Shown in pieces: positions 1 to 11,985 of a stretch of 64,000 nucleotides of DNA (position 1 is the first letter of the stretch; the number at the start of each line of letters is the position of its first letter). This stretch comes from Antedon mediterranea (taxonomy: Eukaryota; Echinodermata; Crinoidea; Comatulida; Antedonidae). The notes beneath the pieces are model-generated. The model was not told the DNA's origin. It saw nothing but the letters and a program-made list of their open reading frames with translations, and did no database searches. The translations under genes and the position numbers were made by a program. The stretch covers positions 3,077,001 to 3,141,000 of the forward strand of contig NC_092680.1 in the NCBI RefSeq assembly GCF_964355755.1, read 5' to 3'.

Positions 1-264
1 GTGTAGACAAGGCTAAACATGGTGTACCAATAATCTTGTTTGTATATTGAGCAGAGCGTCGGTTCAATGTGCTCCTTTTTCCAAAAGATTCAAACTAGGC
101 AGCAGAACTTTGTATTCGAGTATGAAACATTCAACAAATGTTGACTGAAACTTGCATGTGTTGGTATATTGACATGCAAGAGAAGGCCTAAATGGTTACA
201 ACTTTTATCAAATTATTCACAAAGAAATTTAAATATTGTACATGTTTGGTTTTTCTCATTTCAG

Positions 265-1720
265 TTGCTGGTTGAATACAAGTAATCGTGTGATCTTCAC
301 ATTCATTGTACCAGTTGTTACAACGATTCTGGTAAATTACATTACATACACTACTGATACACTACATAAGGAGTATACGAAGTTTTTCCTAATTTCTACT
401 TTTTCACAGCCTATTTAAAATCGAAAAAAAAAAGTTTAGTTTTTAATACATTTTAACAAATGTATCTTAATGGTAGGCGGAAACAGAAGCTTTATCGTTA
501 TATTTAGAATTGATTATTTTTCTTCGATGCTATACATAAAAATACAACTTTCAATATTAAGGAATTGAATTTTAAATGAATTAAACATTGTGGTAGATGT
601 ATTGTATTTTTCAGACTGTATCAATTCAATTAATGGTTGTCTTCTGCGAAGTATATAAGAAATCAATATCAATGCCTACCAGCGAACACGATGAACATCT
701 GAAGTTGAAGAAACTAAGGTAAGACAGGCTGATAAGCATTGTTAATAATATAAAGTATATATATACACCACGTATATTAGTTCTGAAAAGAACTGTTGAG
801 TTTCTCGACGTTTCGATCAATATGTTTTGATCGTCTTCAGGAGTTAGAATGGAAAGCATTGTAATTGGTATCTTCACCAAATGTATAAAGTAACATCACA
901 TCATCCTTCTCCTTATCCTTATTACCACCCATGCTGACTGGGTTATGTGTCTGAAGCGATGTTTTCAAGAAGTGGGCCTTCACTGAAGCCACGCCTATTT
1001 TTGCTAAAGCGTGGTTCCCACTAGCGACGCAACGAATTGACCAATCACAAGCGATGGCTTATTCGCTTGTGATTGCTAACTGTCTATAACTTCGCTTGTC
1101 ATTGGTTAAAACGCTTGCGTTGCGTTTACGTCCTTGCGTTACGTTCTAGTGGGAACCAAGCTTAAGCGACGACTACTGCAGTATATAACCATACTAACCA
1201 GATTTCTATTTAGTTCATTAAAAAAAATTATATTTTCTAGATCGATATCATACAGAGTGTTGTTGTTAGCTCCAGTGGTTGGATTGCCGTGGGTGACGGG
1301 CTTCTTCGTCATTCTTAATGATTCAATGTATACTCAATTTATCTTCATAGTTTCTGCTGCATTTCAGGGTTTGTGGATCTGGATCACACAGTTTTGCCTA
1401 AGCCGAGAGGTAGGCCTCTGTCATTATAAATTATATAGGCCTACAATACACTCATGAATCAAACAGTTTGCCAAAGCCAAGCATTAGTATATCATTATCC
1501 ATTCGATGGCAAGAGCGAATTCATTCAATCAATGTTTGAACAGTGAACATAAATTTAGTTCTCAAACCGCATAATCCTCAGGAATTATGGAATTGATATT
1601 AGTACTGATTAGACATAAGTATGTCTAATATAAAATATACAGTTTAAACCAATAACTCCAATTGCTTTCCAGTGGAAGTGCAAGTTGTCAAAAATCCGTA
1701 AAATTCGTGAAAATTATTAA
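265..1720 (+). CDS. Adhesion-type GPCR, C-terminal exons (5' truncated by window edge)
   Basis: Four spliced exons encode the end of a seven-helix receptor of the adhesion (class B2) family. They are 265-331, 615-718, 1241-1409 and 1673-1720, and the phases (2-0, 0-2, 2-0, 0-stop) join without a frameshift. Exon one gives the extracellular-loop-2 motif CWLN and the start of helix 5 (FTFIVPVVTTIL). Exon two gives the rest of helix 5 and a basic third cytoplasmic loop ending KLKKLR. Exon three gives helix 6 (LLAPVVGLPWVTGFFVIL, with the family's GLxW-GF pattern) and helix 7 (FIFIVSAAFQGLWIWITQF, with the FQG motif). The last short exon supplies a basic 15-residue tail ending at TAA 1718-1720. 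About 128 residues are visible; the ectodomain and helices 1-4 lie left of the window. The tail is very short for this family, so the last exon is less certain than the others. A polyadenylation-like AATAAA lies at 1998-2003. Confidence 0.82.
1673..1720 (+). CDS. Putative last exon of the adhesion GPCR
   Basis: A pyrimidine-rich acceptor (TTGCTTTCCAG) precedes an open stretch that begins TGG in phase 0, matching the phase-0 donor after GAG at 1409. It encodes a basic tail starting WKCKLSKIRK and stops at TAA. The basic residues after helix 7 suit the cytoplasmic juxtamembrane segment. The alternative is readthrough or a different downstream exon, with this one used only in a short isoform. 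Confidence 0.5.
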   Translation, partial: WKCKLSKIRKIRENY

Positions 1721-2719
1721 TACTAGATAGCACGCTCGCTTCGCTCGCGTACCATCTAGGGGTGCTCACAGATGGTTCTCGAATACAGTAGAATCCACGG
1801 ACGGGGACTTTTTTGGGACACTAAACAAAAACGGAAGTGTCCCCCTAATTGGGGTATTCAGAAATAGAGACAACAAAACCAATACTGGATTCCATAAAGG
1901 ACAATTAATTTATGTGGATTAAAGAAATTAGGGAGAAATGGAAATGTATGTACGGGAATTGGGCGGCAGCACGTGGTGGTGGTGATGGAACCGCAGTAAT
2001 AAAGTTGATTGTATTTATATATTATAAGAACCAAACTAAATAAATAGACCTAGACATTCTGCGAAATGGAAATCGGAAATTCATGCTCCTATTCAGTGAA
2101 AAATTAAACTGTAGTCTACCTAAATATTTAGGGCAAATCATCGGTTGTGGTGTTGAACTTCCTGTAAACATTTGTGTGAACCAAACTGGGTCGAATTTCT
2201 GTCATGAGTACTGATTTGTTGGCCTGTGATTTATGACGCCTAAGGGATCTATCTAGACTTATTTTTTAGAATAATGTACGTACCTGTCAGATACAATTGT
2301 CTTGTGTCGTATAATAAATAAGTACTGTAATAGTTACTGAAGTTACTATTACAATCTCGTCAATGAAAACACGAAAATGTATATGCGCTTACTTATGAAA
2401 ACGTATACAGTATTATACTCATTTATTGAAACAGTAGGTTTAAAAAAGTTTCGTTTGTCTGTAAAATGATGTAATCAAGCTGTTTACATGAGTCTTAATT
2501 TATAAGCACATAAACTTACAGAGAAAGTAGGGTATCATAAATTTGGCCTTAGCACTCGGGGGAGTGGAGATGAAGTCCGTGGGACTACTAAATATAAATT
2601 GTAATGAACCTCGAGGGACATAAATAGGAATATTTCATGTTTCATTATCAATGTATAATAAATGGAAACTGTTTACCGATTCAAATAATAGAAATTGGTT
2701 TTTAACATTTTCCGAACCT
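1721..2719. other. Intergenic sequence and GPCR 3' UTR
   Basis: No coding signal is visible. It probably contains the GPCR 3' UTR up to about position 2,020 (AATAAA at 1998-2003), followed by AT-rich sequence without clear repeats. Confidence 0.5.
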
Positions 2720-3095
2720 ATTGCAAGTTTATTCTCAAAGGGCCCATATATTTACCTACCGTATGTGTTAAACCAAGGGCTCATAAATTTACCTACAGTA
2801 CTTGTGTTAAGCCAAACTCTGGCAGACTGAGAGATTGGGATGTTCCATTCATCGCAAATCAATACATTTGTATAATCGTATATTAAATCTATCAAAATAG
2901 TATTTTTTAAAGAAAATCGGCCTGTCTTCAACATTATGATGGTGTACTCTAGCAATCTATCAAAATAGTATTTTTTAAAGAAAATCGGCCTGTCTTCAAC
3001 ATTATGATGGTGTACTCTAGCTGTTCAACCGGTTTTCAGCTATTAAAAACAATTATCGTAGGAGGAGATAGGAAAATGCGAAGCCTCCTCGCTAT
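2720..3095. repeat. Duplicated block, copy 1 (with an internal 68-bp tandem duplication)
   Basis: This stretch recurs at 3543-3847 with only scattered differences. Copy 1 carries an extra tandem duplication: the segment starting at 2887 is repeated at 2955 (68-bp period), whereas copy 2 has it once. Short open frames on either strand here are coincidental, because they are shared by both copies and resemble nothing known. Confidence 0.9.
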
Positions 3096-3542
3096 GTAAC
3101 ATTAGGGTTGAGGGATGGGAAAGCGGATAGGTACAAAGAGGAACAATTTTTAAATATATTCTTTATCCACTGAGTAACGAAATATTTTGTTCATGTTTTA
3201 TAGGCCTATAAATAATATACCTCTAAATACAGTAGGCCTAAAACATTTGCGATTTAATACTTTGTTAAAACTGTCACTTCGATTGAAATATTAAAGTACA
3301 TGTCACGATACACCACTACGACGTTTATATTTTTGGTAATTATTAATTAATACAAACGTTGAGAAGGAACTGTCAGTATAAAGTTTATTTGTATATCTAA
3401 CAGTAGAGCCTATCCACAGTCTCAGTAATAAAGTTTATTTGTATATATTTTTATATTACATCTAACAGTACGAACATTCACAGTAAGAAATGTTCGATTC
3501 AAATGAAAAATAGTTAATAGGTATTTACAGTATTGTCAAAGT

Positions 3543-3850
3543 ATTGCAAGTTTATTCTCAAAGGGCCCATTATATTTACCTACCGTATGTGTTAAACCAA
3601 GGGCTCATAAATTTACCTACAGTACTTGTGTTAAACCAAACTCTGGCAGACTGAGAGATTAGGATGTTCCATTCATCGCAAATCAATACATTTGTATAAT
3701 CGTATATTAAATCTATCAAAATAGTATTTTTTAAAGAAAATCGGCCTGTCTTCAACATTATGATGGTGTACTCTAGCTGTTCAACCGGTTTTCAGCTATT
3801 AAAAACAATTATCGTAGGAGGAGATAGAAAAATGCGAAGCCTCCTCGCAT
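3543..3850. repeat. Duplicated block, copy 2
   Basis: Direct-orientation near-identical copy of 2720-3095, lacking the internal 68-bp duplication. Its right end has a small stem, GCGAAGCCTCCTCGC, also present in copy 1, where the similarity stops abruptly. The intervening ~450 bp is not duplicated. Confidence 0.9.
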
Positions 3851-5636
3851 TTTTTTGGCGGGTATTTTTCAAGATGGACATCCATTAGACAGTGTATTCC
3901 ACGATCGGAAAACACCCCTATTTGGGGCAAATCGTTGAACCTAAATTCGTTTTAATCGTCAATAACTAATTATCTAACTCAATTTAATTAGTAAACAGGG
4001 TTACATCAGGCGGTTAAAATCAGTACCGAAAGTACGAACCATCTTTACATACCATCGAGTGAAAATTCTAGAAGTAAGGCGCGATTTACCGAATTTTGCC
4101 CTTACGTAAATTTATATATAGATACCAGGGAAGAGTGAACACACTCTATCCTGATATACCGTTATGTAAAAACATCAAAAAACAAATCAGTTTCAGATTT
4201 ATTTCACACATAAATATAACACAATACCTACATTTTTCTTTTTTTTAAATATAAATGATAATGATGTGTATGGAGATTGCATTAAGCCAATTTGGATTTA
4301 GGTCTGAACCTCGAAATGAATCAAATTTATAGTATATAAATGTACTTTGAATGTACGATAAGAAAAGAGATTGTTGTACATAGAGCTTCCTCTTTTTCTT
4401 TTGTCAATGAATTAAATTTATGTCATTTTGTTGACGCCCAATCGATTGTCTAGTTTGTTGTAAATAATCTTAGCTTTGATATATATTGTAGGTACGATAT
4501 GCTTTTAGGAAGCACTGTAAATGTTGTAACAACCAGATATCGTCGGGTAAAACTATAACCGTAACAAGTACGAGGGTAAGTGGTAATTAATATTAGGATA
4601 TGTTTTATAGTTAAGTTTCGTTTCCACTAGCGACGCAACGTAACGCAACATAGGAAGAAATGTTATTGAAACTGCTAACAAAAAATTACCTGTAAGCACG
4701 CTGATCGTCACGAAATATATTGTTTTTTAAAGTATATCTTTTATGTTTTTATTCTTCCAGACTGATCTTCAGCCTTCTTTTACCTGAAGTTATTTGACTG
4801 CATATGTACTGTGAATCCACCTACAAAATAACCATATTGGTTAAGGCCCGCATTTAGTTTAGATCAGCGAGAATAAGTGGATGAACGACATAATTAGAAT
4901 AACTAAATATTAGATGTGGTTGTTTAGAATTTACCAATGTATATTATTTAATATAAAATCGTTCCACCATATCACTGGTACCAGAGTCTCTATTTAAATA
5001 ATGTCTGTTTAATCATGTTAGAAATTGAGTAACAATTGTGCGAATTCTTACATATTTGAACATTTATTTATTTACTATCTCACATTATTAATACAGGTAT
5101 TACTTTTTTTGTTGAGCTGACTTCTCATATTCTTGCAGAGAAATTTAGAATACTTGTATCTCTATTGAACTATAGGCCTATAATCGTTACGTCATTAATA
5201 TGCATATTCATGAACATCATTTTGAAAATAACTAGCAACACCATCTTCATTTGCATGGTATGGAACAGATTTTTAACTGAATTTAGTGTTTTTTAATCAA
5301 ATACAATTGACCAAGGAAAAACAACTTTTATTGCTTTTTTGAAAACCTTATACTGCATAATTTGCATCGGACAAGTTCAATCTGTCTTCTTGTTGGGTGT
5401 CCTTTTTTAGGTAAAATCAGGGAAGAGTGAATTTCTCTCGTCGCTGATTTTGTGAACCAAAAAACTACAGGAGCAGGCTTTATATACTAATATAATATTA
5501 ATAGCTAGCTTTATAGACTACACACAAAAACATAAAACAATTTTCACATCACTCAATATTTTTTTTTCAAATAAACATTTAATTAAATCATTTCAAACTA
5601 TCCTCAATTCAAATGTTTAAACAAGTTGATAAATCA
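3851..5636. other. Intergenic, no gene seen
   Basis: AT-rich sequence without a supportable exon. CAGGGAAGAGTGAA-type words occur at about 4,127 and 5,407 and recur as the arm of a perfect palindrome at about 35,342, so they may be remnants of one short element family. Confidence 0.5.
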
Positions 5637-5880
5637 TTGGTTGTTGGTATTAGGTATTCAAAAACACTGCAGATGAAGTGTAGGTACTGTTACTATGAAC
5701 AAAAAGATATTCATGATATCCCTACACTATTATGAATAAGTTGATCGCACATTGATTGTTGGCATTAGGTATTCATAAACACTGCAGGTGAAGTGTACTG
5801 TAGGTATTGTTACTAGATCATAGAGATATTCATAATATTTCCACACTATGATGAATAAGTTGATCGCACATTGATGTTGT
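5637..5880. repeat. Two-copy tandem repeat, period about 118 bp
   Basis: Two adjacent copies share the words TTAGGTATTCA, AAACACTGCAG, GATATTCAT and GAATAAGTTGATCGCACATT. The copies are at about 5,640-5,758 and 5,759-5,878, with small indels between them. Confidence 0.85.
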
Positions 5881-6109
5881 GTGGTTTTTGCCAGGATTCC
5901 TGCTGTTCAAATGATGGTACAATTGTATCCCATTTTCCTTATACAGAGTATTGTATCCATAAATATTCTATTGTTACATAGCAGCAAACTTTTAAATCAT
6001 TTTCTGTAAGCATCCATGTTTATTCATTATGGATTTAGTCTATTATTTCAATTTACCAAATTGTCAGGAGATTTGTCTAGCTTTCATACACTCACACACA
6101 CTAATTTCA

Positions 6110-6516
6110 TCTGAAAAAAAAAAACAATAATTGTTTAATATTAGTCAACTGTGAATAACGTAATCTTTGTCAATTAGTATATTTTCATGGTTTTCTATTG
6201 AATTTTATCTACAAAAAAGATTGCAGAATCAGAATATTTACAGAGAAATTTATCAATTATTAATTGAGGCAAATTGTATCTTCTTGAATTATAAAGAATT
6301 TAAGCTATTAAGTGCACACAAGCATTTCTACTACCAGAACCATAAAGCAAGTGAGCCTCGAACCCTTGCTGATGTTATGGCTAATGGATTATGGTTCCAC
6401 TACTCGGCCACTCACCTACGTGAACATTTTTCCCATATTTTTGGTGATCAGTACAACAGAGTGAGTGGATGGTGCATCGTATAAGCACTAATTTTCTCTT
6501 TATACAACTTACTTGA
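6110..6516 (-). other. Probable COX5A 3' UTR
   Basis: Downstream of the COX5A stop on its strand, ending near an ATTAAA at about 6,133. A 105-codon frame on the opposite strand (6167-6484) has no recognisable motif, no splice-site support and sits wholly inside this UTR, so I do not call it a gene. Confidence 0.4.
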
Positions 6517-6648
6517 TTAATATATTTTATCTTGTTGTGGTTGATCTAGGCCTAATTCCTCTGGAGTTTGAATGCCCAATTCATCAAGTGTCGGTCTTAC
6601 TTCTTGCAAAATATATGGGTAGATATTCTTATGACCTCTAGATTTGTC
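6517..6648 (-). CDS. COX5A: COX5A exon 3 (C terminus)
   Basis: Acceptor ATTTTGCAG, phase 0, beginning [16 protein letters not shown] and ending at TAA 6519-6517. It is 43 codons plus stop, and carries the family C-terminal TPEELGLD motif followed by a 9-residue lineage extension. Confidence 0.95.
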   Translation of the reverse strand, partial: DKSRGHKNIYPYILQEVRPTLDELGIQTPEELGLDQPQQDKIY

Positions 6649-7582
6649 CTGCAAAATTAATTAATTATTAATTAATAGTATCAATTATTTGTAACAACTA
6701 ATTTGATTAATGTGATGTACTACTACACTACATTTTCAACCGGTACACACTACAGTATTTAGTAGTACTAGTAGAATTTTAAAAAAGACTTTTAGGAAAG
6801 AGAAAAAGAATTTATGATTTGGAAAGTGTATTTTTGTGAAAGTATTGCTGATTACTAACTTTGACAGCTTCTAGGATACGGATTGCCATAGCTGTATCAT
6901 TAAGTCTTCTGCAAGCTTTGAACGCTGCAATTAAAATCTTAGGCTCTGGGACAAGATCATGGCCATGAAGCTCATTTAAACCTCTTCGCAATTCCCAATC
7001 ATCAATCTCGGGCCGATTGAAATACGCCTCCCATCGTGCATCAAATTGCTCATCTGTTTCTTGTACTTTTGAAGAGAAAAGCCTGACTGATGCTACTGCA
7101 AAAGATAAAATGATTAAAATATAATTATTTATTCAGCAGTTTTCTGTATTTGTAGGCCTAATAGTAGGCCTAGGGTGGTACTGTAGGCTGTGGAATTATG
7201 AATGTTACATTGCGAAATTTAATTGTCACAAGTTCCTGGGGACACACTTTCAGCTCATCATCATAGCAGCCAGGCTAGCTACTACAGCACTATACTAAGC
7301 AGTCAATCCTTGCCCCCACCTCCACAACCCAATACTAGCTAGGCCTAGGCCTACACTCGGTCCCTACCAAGCTCCCGGCAAAATGATGTTCTTCGCCCTC
7401 TGTGAGTTTATTTAGTGCATGTTGTGTAGGCCTAGCTAGGCCTACTAGATTCTATAATGTGACCTCAATAATACATTAAAGAAGAGACCTAACCAGCACT
7501 TACCTGCAGGTCTATTCAAATATTGCGCTTGTAGTACAGATCTACATACAGGATTTAGCCGGAGAACAATCTGACGAAACAT
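6517..7582 (-). CDS. COX5A: Cytochrome c oxidase subunit 5A, mitochondrial
   Basis: Nuclear-encoded subunit of respiratory complex IV, on the matrix side of the inner membrane. Three exons (7582-7504, 7095-6860, 6648-6517) join in phases 1 and 0 to give 148 residues, close to the ~150 usual for the animal precursor. Residues 1 to about 30 are Arg/Leu-rich without acidic residues (MFRQIVLRL...), as expected of a mitochondrial presequence. The mature part shows the diagnostic family blocks: [49 protein letters not shown], then [17 protein letters not shown] and TPEELGLD near the C terminus. The frame is open upstream to 7729, but the ATG at 7582 is chosen because the presequence starts there. 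Introns are 408 and 211 bp. A possible ATTAAA polyadenylation signal reads on this strand near 6,133. Confidence 0.97.
6860..7095 (-). CDS. COX5A: COX5A exon 2
   Basis: Acceptor TTTTGCAG at 7096-7097, donor AAA|GTTAGT after 6860. It encodes the conserved helical core, from [10 protein letters not shown] to ILEAVK. Confidence 0.95.
7504..7582 (-). CDS. COX5A: COX5A exon 1 (presequence)
   Basis: Starts at ATG 7582 and ends at donor CAG|GTAAG, phase 1. It encodes the mitochondrial targeting peptide only. Confidence 0.92.
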
Positions 7583-7900
7583 AATGCTTATTATTTGCTG
7601 CTTTACAGCGATATTAGTTAAAACGTTGGATTGAGTTCTTGCAACAAAAACCAAAATGGACGAACCGGCAACAATTCCCACAATTCCCAATGTTAAATAT
7701 GGAACGCCTCCTCTGCCTTCAGTGTACATTAAACATGCAGTTCACACCACCAATCGCCTCCCAATCGTACGTCATGCAGTACATACCAATGGTCATGCAG
7801 TACATATGGAACGCCTCCTCTGCCTTCAGTTCACATTTATCATGCAGTACTATTTAGGCCTATATTTGTTATTAAACTTTGTTTACAGATGGTGACCATA
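7583..7900. promoter_or_regulatory. COX5A 5' flank with locally duplicated words
   Basis: A 26-bp word beginning TATGGAACGCCTCCTC occurs at about 7,698 and again at about 7,805. GTCATGCAGTACATA is repeated between them. The region lies immediately upstream of the COX5A start and is the likely promoter/5' UTR. No TATA box is evident at a convincing distance. Confidence 0.4.
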
Positions 7901-7959
7901 CAAGCAAATGCGGACAATAAAGGGTCCCTCAAATATGATTTTTTGATTTAGACAGTAAG

Positions 7960-8350
7960 CCCCAGGGCTGAGTCACAGAATTCAGCGCACACATGCAGCT
8001 GGCCAAACCCTGGCACCACTTTCCCTACACAAACAAACACATATAATGAAATGTAATGTTGTTTGAATTATATAGCGCTTATACAATCAAAAGATTGTCT
8101 ATAAGTGATGAGAGAAAAAACAGAAAGAAATTACAAAGAAGACAGGTTTTTAAGAGTGTTTTGAAAACTATAGGATGCATTTTTAATAGGATCAGGAAGA
8201 TTGTTCCACAGTTTAGGAGCTGCAACTGCAAAAGTTTGATATATGTCTTAAGGCGGCTGGGAGGAACAAAAAGTGCAGATGGATTAGTAATCGACCTAGG
8301 AGATCTTTTGCAAACTGAAGGTGTGAAAGGAAGATTGGAAATTTAAGAAG
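7960..8350 (+). repeat. Degenerate dispersed repeat (SINE-like tail)
   Basis: From ATATAGCGCTTATACAAT at about 8,071, the sequence resembles the TATAGCGC-type short interspersed repeats common in marine invertebrates. Its body reads through as a frame but carries no domain. Recognition is by texture only, so the family is not named. Confidence 0.45.
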
Positions 8351-8920
8351 TTTATTGATTTTCTTTCGTGATTGGTGGACAGTTTTTAAAATTATTTTAT
8401 TACCCTATTAATGCTGTTAAATGCATTTAATATTTAAAAATTGTGCACTCAAGATTTTACTCTTGATGACTATTTTGTTTATGTGTTTAGTTTCGAACCC
8501 AAACCAGTATATGACCCGGGAACATGTTCTATTAATGACTGTGTGTGTTCTCTGGTTCCAAATGGAACCCATGTTTTAGTATGAATTACCTATGAAAATG
8601 AAATAGATTTAATACTATTCCAACATATTATCAATAATAATAAATCATTCTGTAATTTCATTAAAGAAACAATACATTTATAATATTTGTTATTAATATC
8701 ATGTACTGTACGTTGCTAAATGTATTATATTATACAAAATTAAGATCATCATTAGTCTGGCTTCCATATTGGAAACACGCAAGCCTCGCTACCACGTCAA
8801 GGTTGATGATCACAGCGAGGACTTACCTGTGGTTGGTTCCATGTCAAAAACTGTATCTTCCTGTTTTTTCCTGCAATTCCACCATTCATGTATATCTGTT
8901 AGATGGGCTGGTCCGGATAT
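8351..8920. other. Intergenic, with one exon-like segment on the - strand
   Basis: Mostly unremarkable. On the - strand a possible exon ends at CAACCACAG|GTAAGT (donor near 8,823). Its last ~26 nt resemble the exon-like segment at 21,535-21,569 and the donor end of the 41-nt repeat cores. The acceptor side is weak, so it is not called as a gene. Confidence 0.3.
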
Positions 8921-8939
8921 AATCTTCTATGCCACCTAC

Positions 8940-10830
8940 TATGAAGTATCATATCATGTTGAAACCTGCTTAAGAAAAACTATAGTCACCTTAAGGGAAA
9001 GCTTACAATACCAATGCCATCTTACACATTTCCAAAAAATAACCAATATAAAATGCATTAAAACCTAAACCTGTATATTCTTAGCAACACACACAACCTG
9101 CAGTGAAAATTTACAATACCAAGATATAATGCCACCTTACACATTATATAGAATACATTTTCTAAAAAAAAACAACTTAAACCTGTAGATTCTTGGCTAC
9201 ACACAACCTGCAGTGAATATTTTTTTATACCAAGATATTCAATTCACTAAAAATAACCTGATTTGAAGTGCATTGCAACTTAAACCTGTAGATTCTTAGC
9301 TACACACAACCTGTAGTGAACATTTTTTAAACCAAGATAATGAATTTATTAAAAATAACCTGAAGTGCATTGCAACTTAAACCTGTAGATTCTTAGCTAC
9401 ACACAACCTGTAATGAACATTTATTATACCAAGATAATGAATTTATTAAAAATAACCTGATTTAAAGTGCATTGCAACTTAAACCTGTAGATTCTTAGCT
9501 ACACACAACCTGCAGTGATAAATTTATTATACCAAGTTAATGAATTTATTAAAAATAACCTGATTTGAAGTGCATTGCAACTTAAATCTGTAGATTTTTA
9601 GCTACACACAACCTGTAGTGAACATTTATTATACCAAGATAATGAATTTATTAAAAATAACCTGATTTAAAGTGCATTGCAACTTAAACCTGTAGATTCT
9701 TAGCTACACACAACCTGCAGTGAACATTTATTATACCAAGATAATGAATTTATTAAAAATAACCTGATTTGAAGTGCATTGCAACTTAAATCTCTAGATT
9801 TTTAGCTACACACAACCTGTAGTGAACATTTATTATACCAAGATAATGAATTTATTAAAAATAACCTGATTTAAAGTGCATTGCAACTTAAACCTGTAGA
9901 TTCTTAGCTACACACAACCTGCAGTGAACATTTATTATACCAAGATAATGAATTTACTAAAAATAACCTGATTTGAAGTGCATTGCAACTTAAATCTCTA
10001 GATTTTTAGCTACACACAACCTGTAGTGAACATTTATTATACCAAGATAATGAATTTATTAAAAATAACCTGATTTAAAGTGCATTGCAACTTAAACCTG
10101 TAGATTCTTAGCTACACACAACCTGCAGTGATAAATTTTTATACTAAAATAATGAATTTACTAAAAATAACCTGATTTAAAGTGCATTGCAACTTAAACC
10201 TGTAGATTCTTAGCTACACACAACCTGCAGTGAACATTTTTTATACCAAGATAATGAATTTATTAAAAATAACCTGATTTGAAGTGCATTGTAACTGAAA
10301 CCTCTAGATTCTTAGCTACACACAACCTGTAGTGAACATTTTTTAAACCAAGATAATGAATTTATTAAAAATAACCTGATTTGAAGTGCATTGCAACTTA
10401 AACCTCTAGATTCTTAGCTACACACAACCTGCAGTGACCATTTGTTATACCAAGATAATGAATTTACTAAAAATAACCTGCTTTGAAGTGCATTGCAACT
10501 TAAACCTCTAGATTCTTAGCTACACACAACCTGTAGTGAACATTTATTATACCAAAACAATGAATTTATTAAAAATAACCTGATTTGAAGTGCATTGCAA
10601 CTTAAACATGTAGATTCTTAGCTACACACAACCTGCAGTGAACATTTATTATACCAAGATAATGAATTTAATAAAAATAACCTGATTTGAAGTGCATTGC
10701 AACTTAAATCTCTAGATTTTTAGCTACACACAACCTGTAGTGAACATTTATTATACCAAGATAATGAATTTATTAAAAATAACCTGATTTGAAGTGCATT
10801 GCAACTTAAATCAATAGATTTTTAGCTACA
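8940..10830. repeat. Tandem array, ~103-bp unit, about 17 copies
   Basis: Each unit carries the words TTCTTAGCTACACACAACCTG, CCAAGATAATGAATTTATTA and TGCATTGCAACTTAAACCT. The period, measured between successive ACTTAAA words, is about 103 bp. Units alternate subtly (CTGTAG versus CTCTAG), suggesting two-unit amplification steps. The first, more diverged copies start near 8,940-9,180. Confidence 0.93.
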
Positions 10831-11215
10831 CACACACAACTAAAGCTTATAATACCAAGATATAATGCCACCTTACACATTATATATAATAATTTACAAA
10901 AAATATTTAAAATTATTTGAAATGCACTGAAACTTAAACCCCTAGGTTTTTTAGCTACACATAATTCAGTATATCTTAGCAACACACATACCTGTAGGAA
11001 AAGCTTACAATACCAAGATATTGCCACCTTACACGTAATATATATAATAATTTACAACAAATATTTAAAATTATTCAAATACATACCTGTAGAGAAAACG
11101 CAAACCAAATGTATCTTAAATGTGTTTAGTTAGATTTGTATTTGTAGATGCATATAATAATGCTATCTGAAATGAGTAATAGTAAAGAACAATTATTATG
11201 TGCAGGTTGTGTTGT
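10831..11215. repeat. ~160-bp C-type repeats and degenerate 41-nt D segment
   Basis: Diverged versions of the GCCACCTTACACATTAT / CTTAAACCTCTACG repeat seen fully at 11,986-12,692. They are followed by a degraded copy of the segment that appears as a clean 41-nt exon-like core at 12,727, 15,406, 18,190 and 20,415. Here its donor side is broken. Confidence 0.8.
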
Positions 11216-11985
11216 ATGCTTACCTGTGATTGGTTCCAACAGCCTTGCATCAGTATCTCCATATCTGAAAAGGGAAAATGTGAAAAAATTTAATTATACC
11301 ATTGCATAGGCCTTGATGTTTCTTACCTGTGATTGGTTCCAACACTCTTGCATCGGTATGGCCATAACTGAAAAGGGAAAATATAAAGAAATTTAATTAT
11401 ACCATTGCATAGGCCTTGATGTTTCTTACCTGTGATTGGTTCCAACAGCCTTGCATCAGTATCTCCATACCTGAAAGGGAAAATATAAAGACATTTAATT
11501 ATACTATTGCTTAGCTTTTGATGTTTCTTACCTGTGATTGGTTCCTACAGTCTTGCATCGATATGTCCATATCTGAAATGAGAAAATTTAAACAAAATTA
11601 TTATACCATTGAATAGACTGGATATTTCTTACCTGTGATTGGTTCCAACAGCCTTGCATTGGTATGTCCATATCTGAAATGAGAAAGTTTAAAGAAATTT
11701 AATTATACCATCCATAGGCTATGATATTTCTTACCTGTGATTGGTTCCAACAGCCTTGCATCGGTATGTCTATATCTGAAAAGGGAAAATATCAAGACAT
11801 TTATTATACCATTGCATAGACTTGATATTTCTTACCTGTGATTGGTTCCAACAGCCTTGCATCGGTATGTCCATATCTGAAAAGGGAAAATATCAAGACA
11901 TTTATTATACCATTGCATAGGCTATGATGTTTCTTACCTGTGATTGGTTCCAACAGTCTTGCATCGGTATGTCCTTATCTGAAAA
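11216..11985 (-). repeat. B array block 1: 8 units of the ~102-bp exon-like repeat
   Basis: Tandem ~102-bp units. Read on the - strand, each holds a polypyrimidine-AG acceptor (TTTCCCTTTTCAG), a 41-nt core starting ATATGGACAT and ending ACCAATCACAG, and a GTAAGAAA donor. Units differ by substitutions, but the splice-like signals are kept in all eight. Confidence 0.93.

Noticed and set aside
6167-6484. 105-codon + strand frame opposite the COX5A 3' UTR
   Set aside because: No recognised motif, no splice or promoter support, and it overlaps the probable UTR of a well-supported gene.
7583-7729. In-frame upstream extension of COX5A containing a hydrophobic stretch
   Set aside because: Open by chance. 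The family presequence begins at the ATG at 7582, and the extension would bury it.
7639-7895. + strand frames opposite the COX5A 5' end (MDEPATIPT... and an overlapping one)
   Set aside because: They fall in duplicated promoter words, have no recognisable motif, and their splice-like ends do not lead to further exons.
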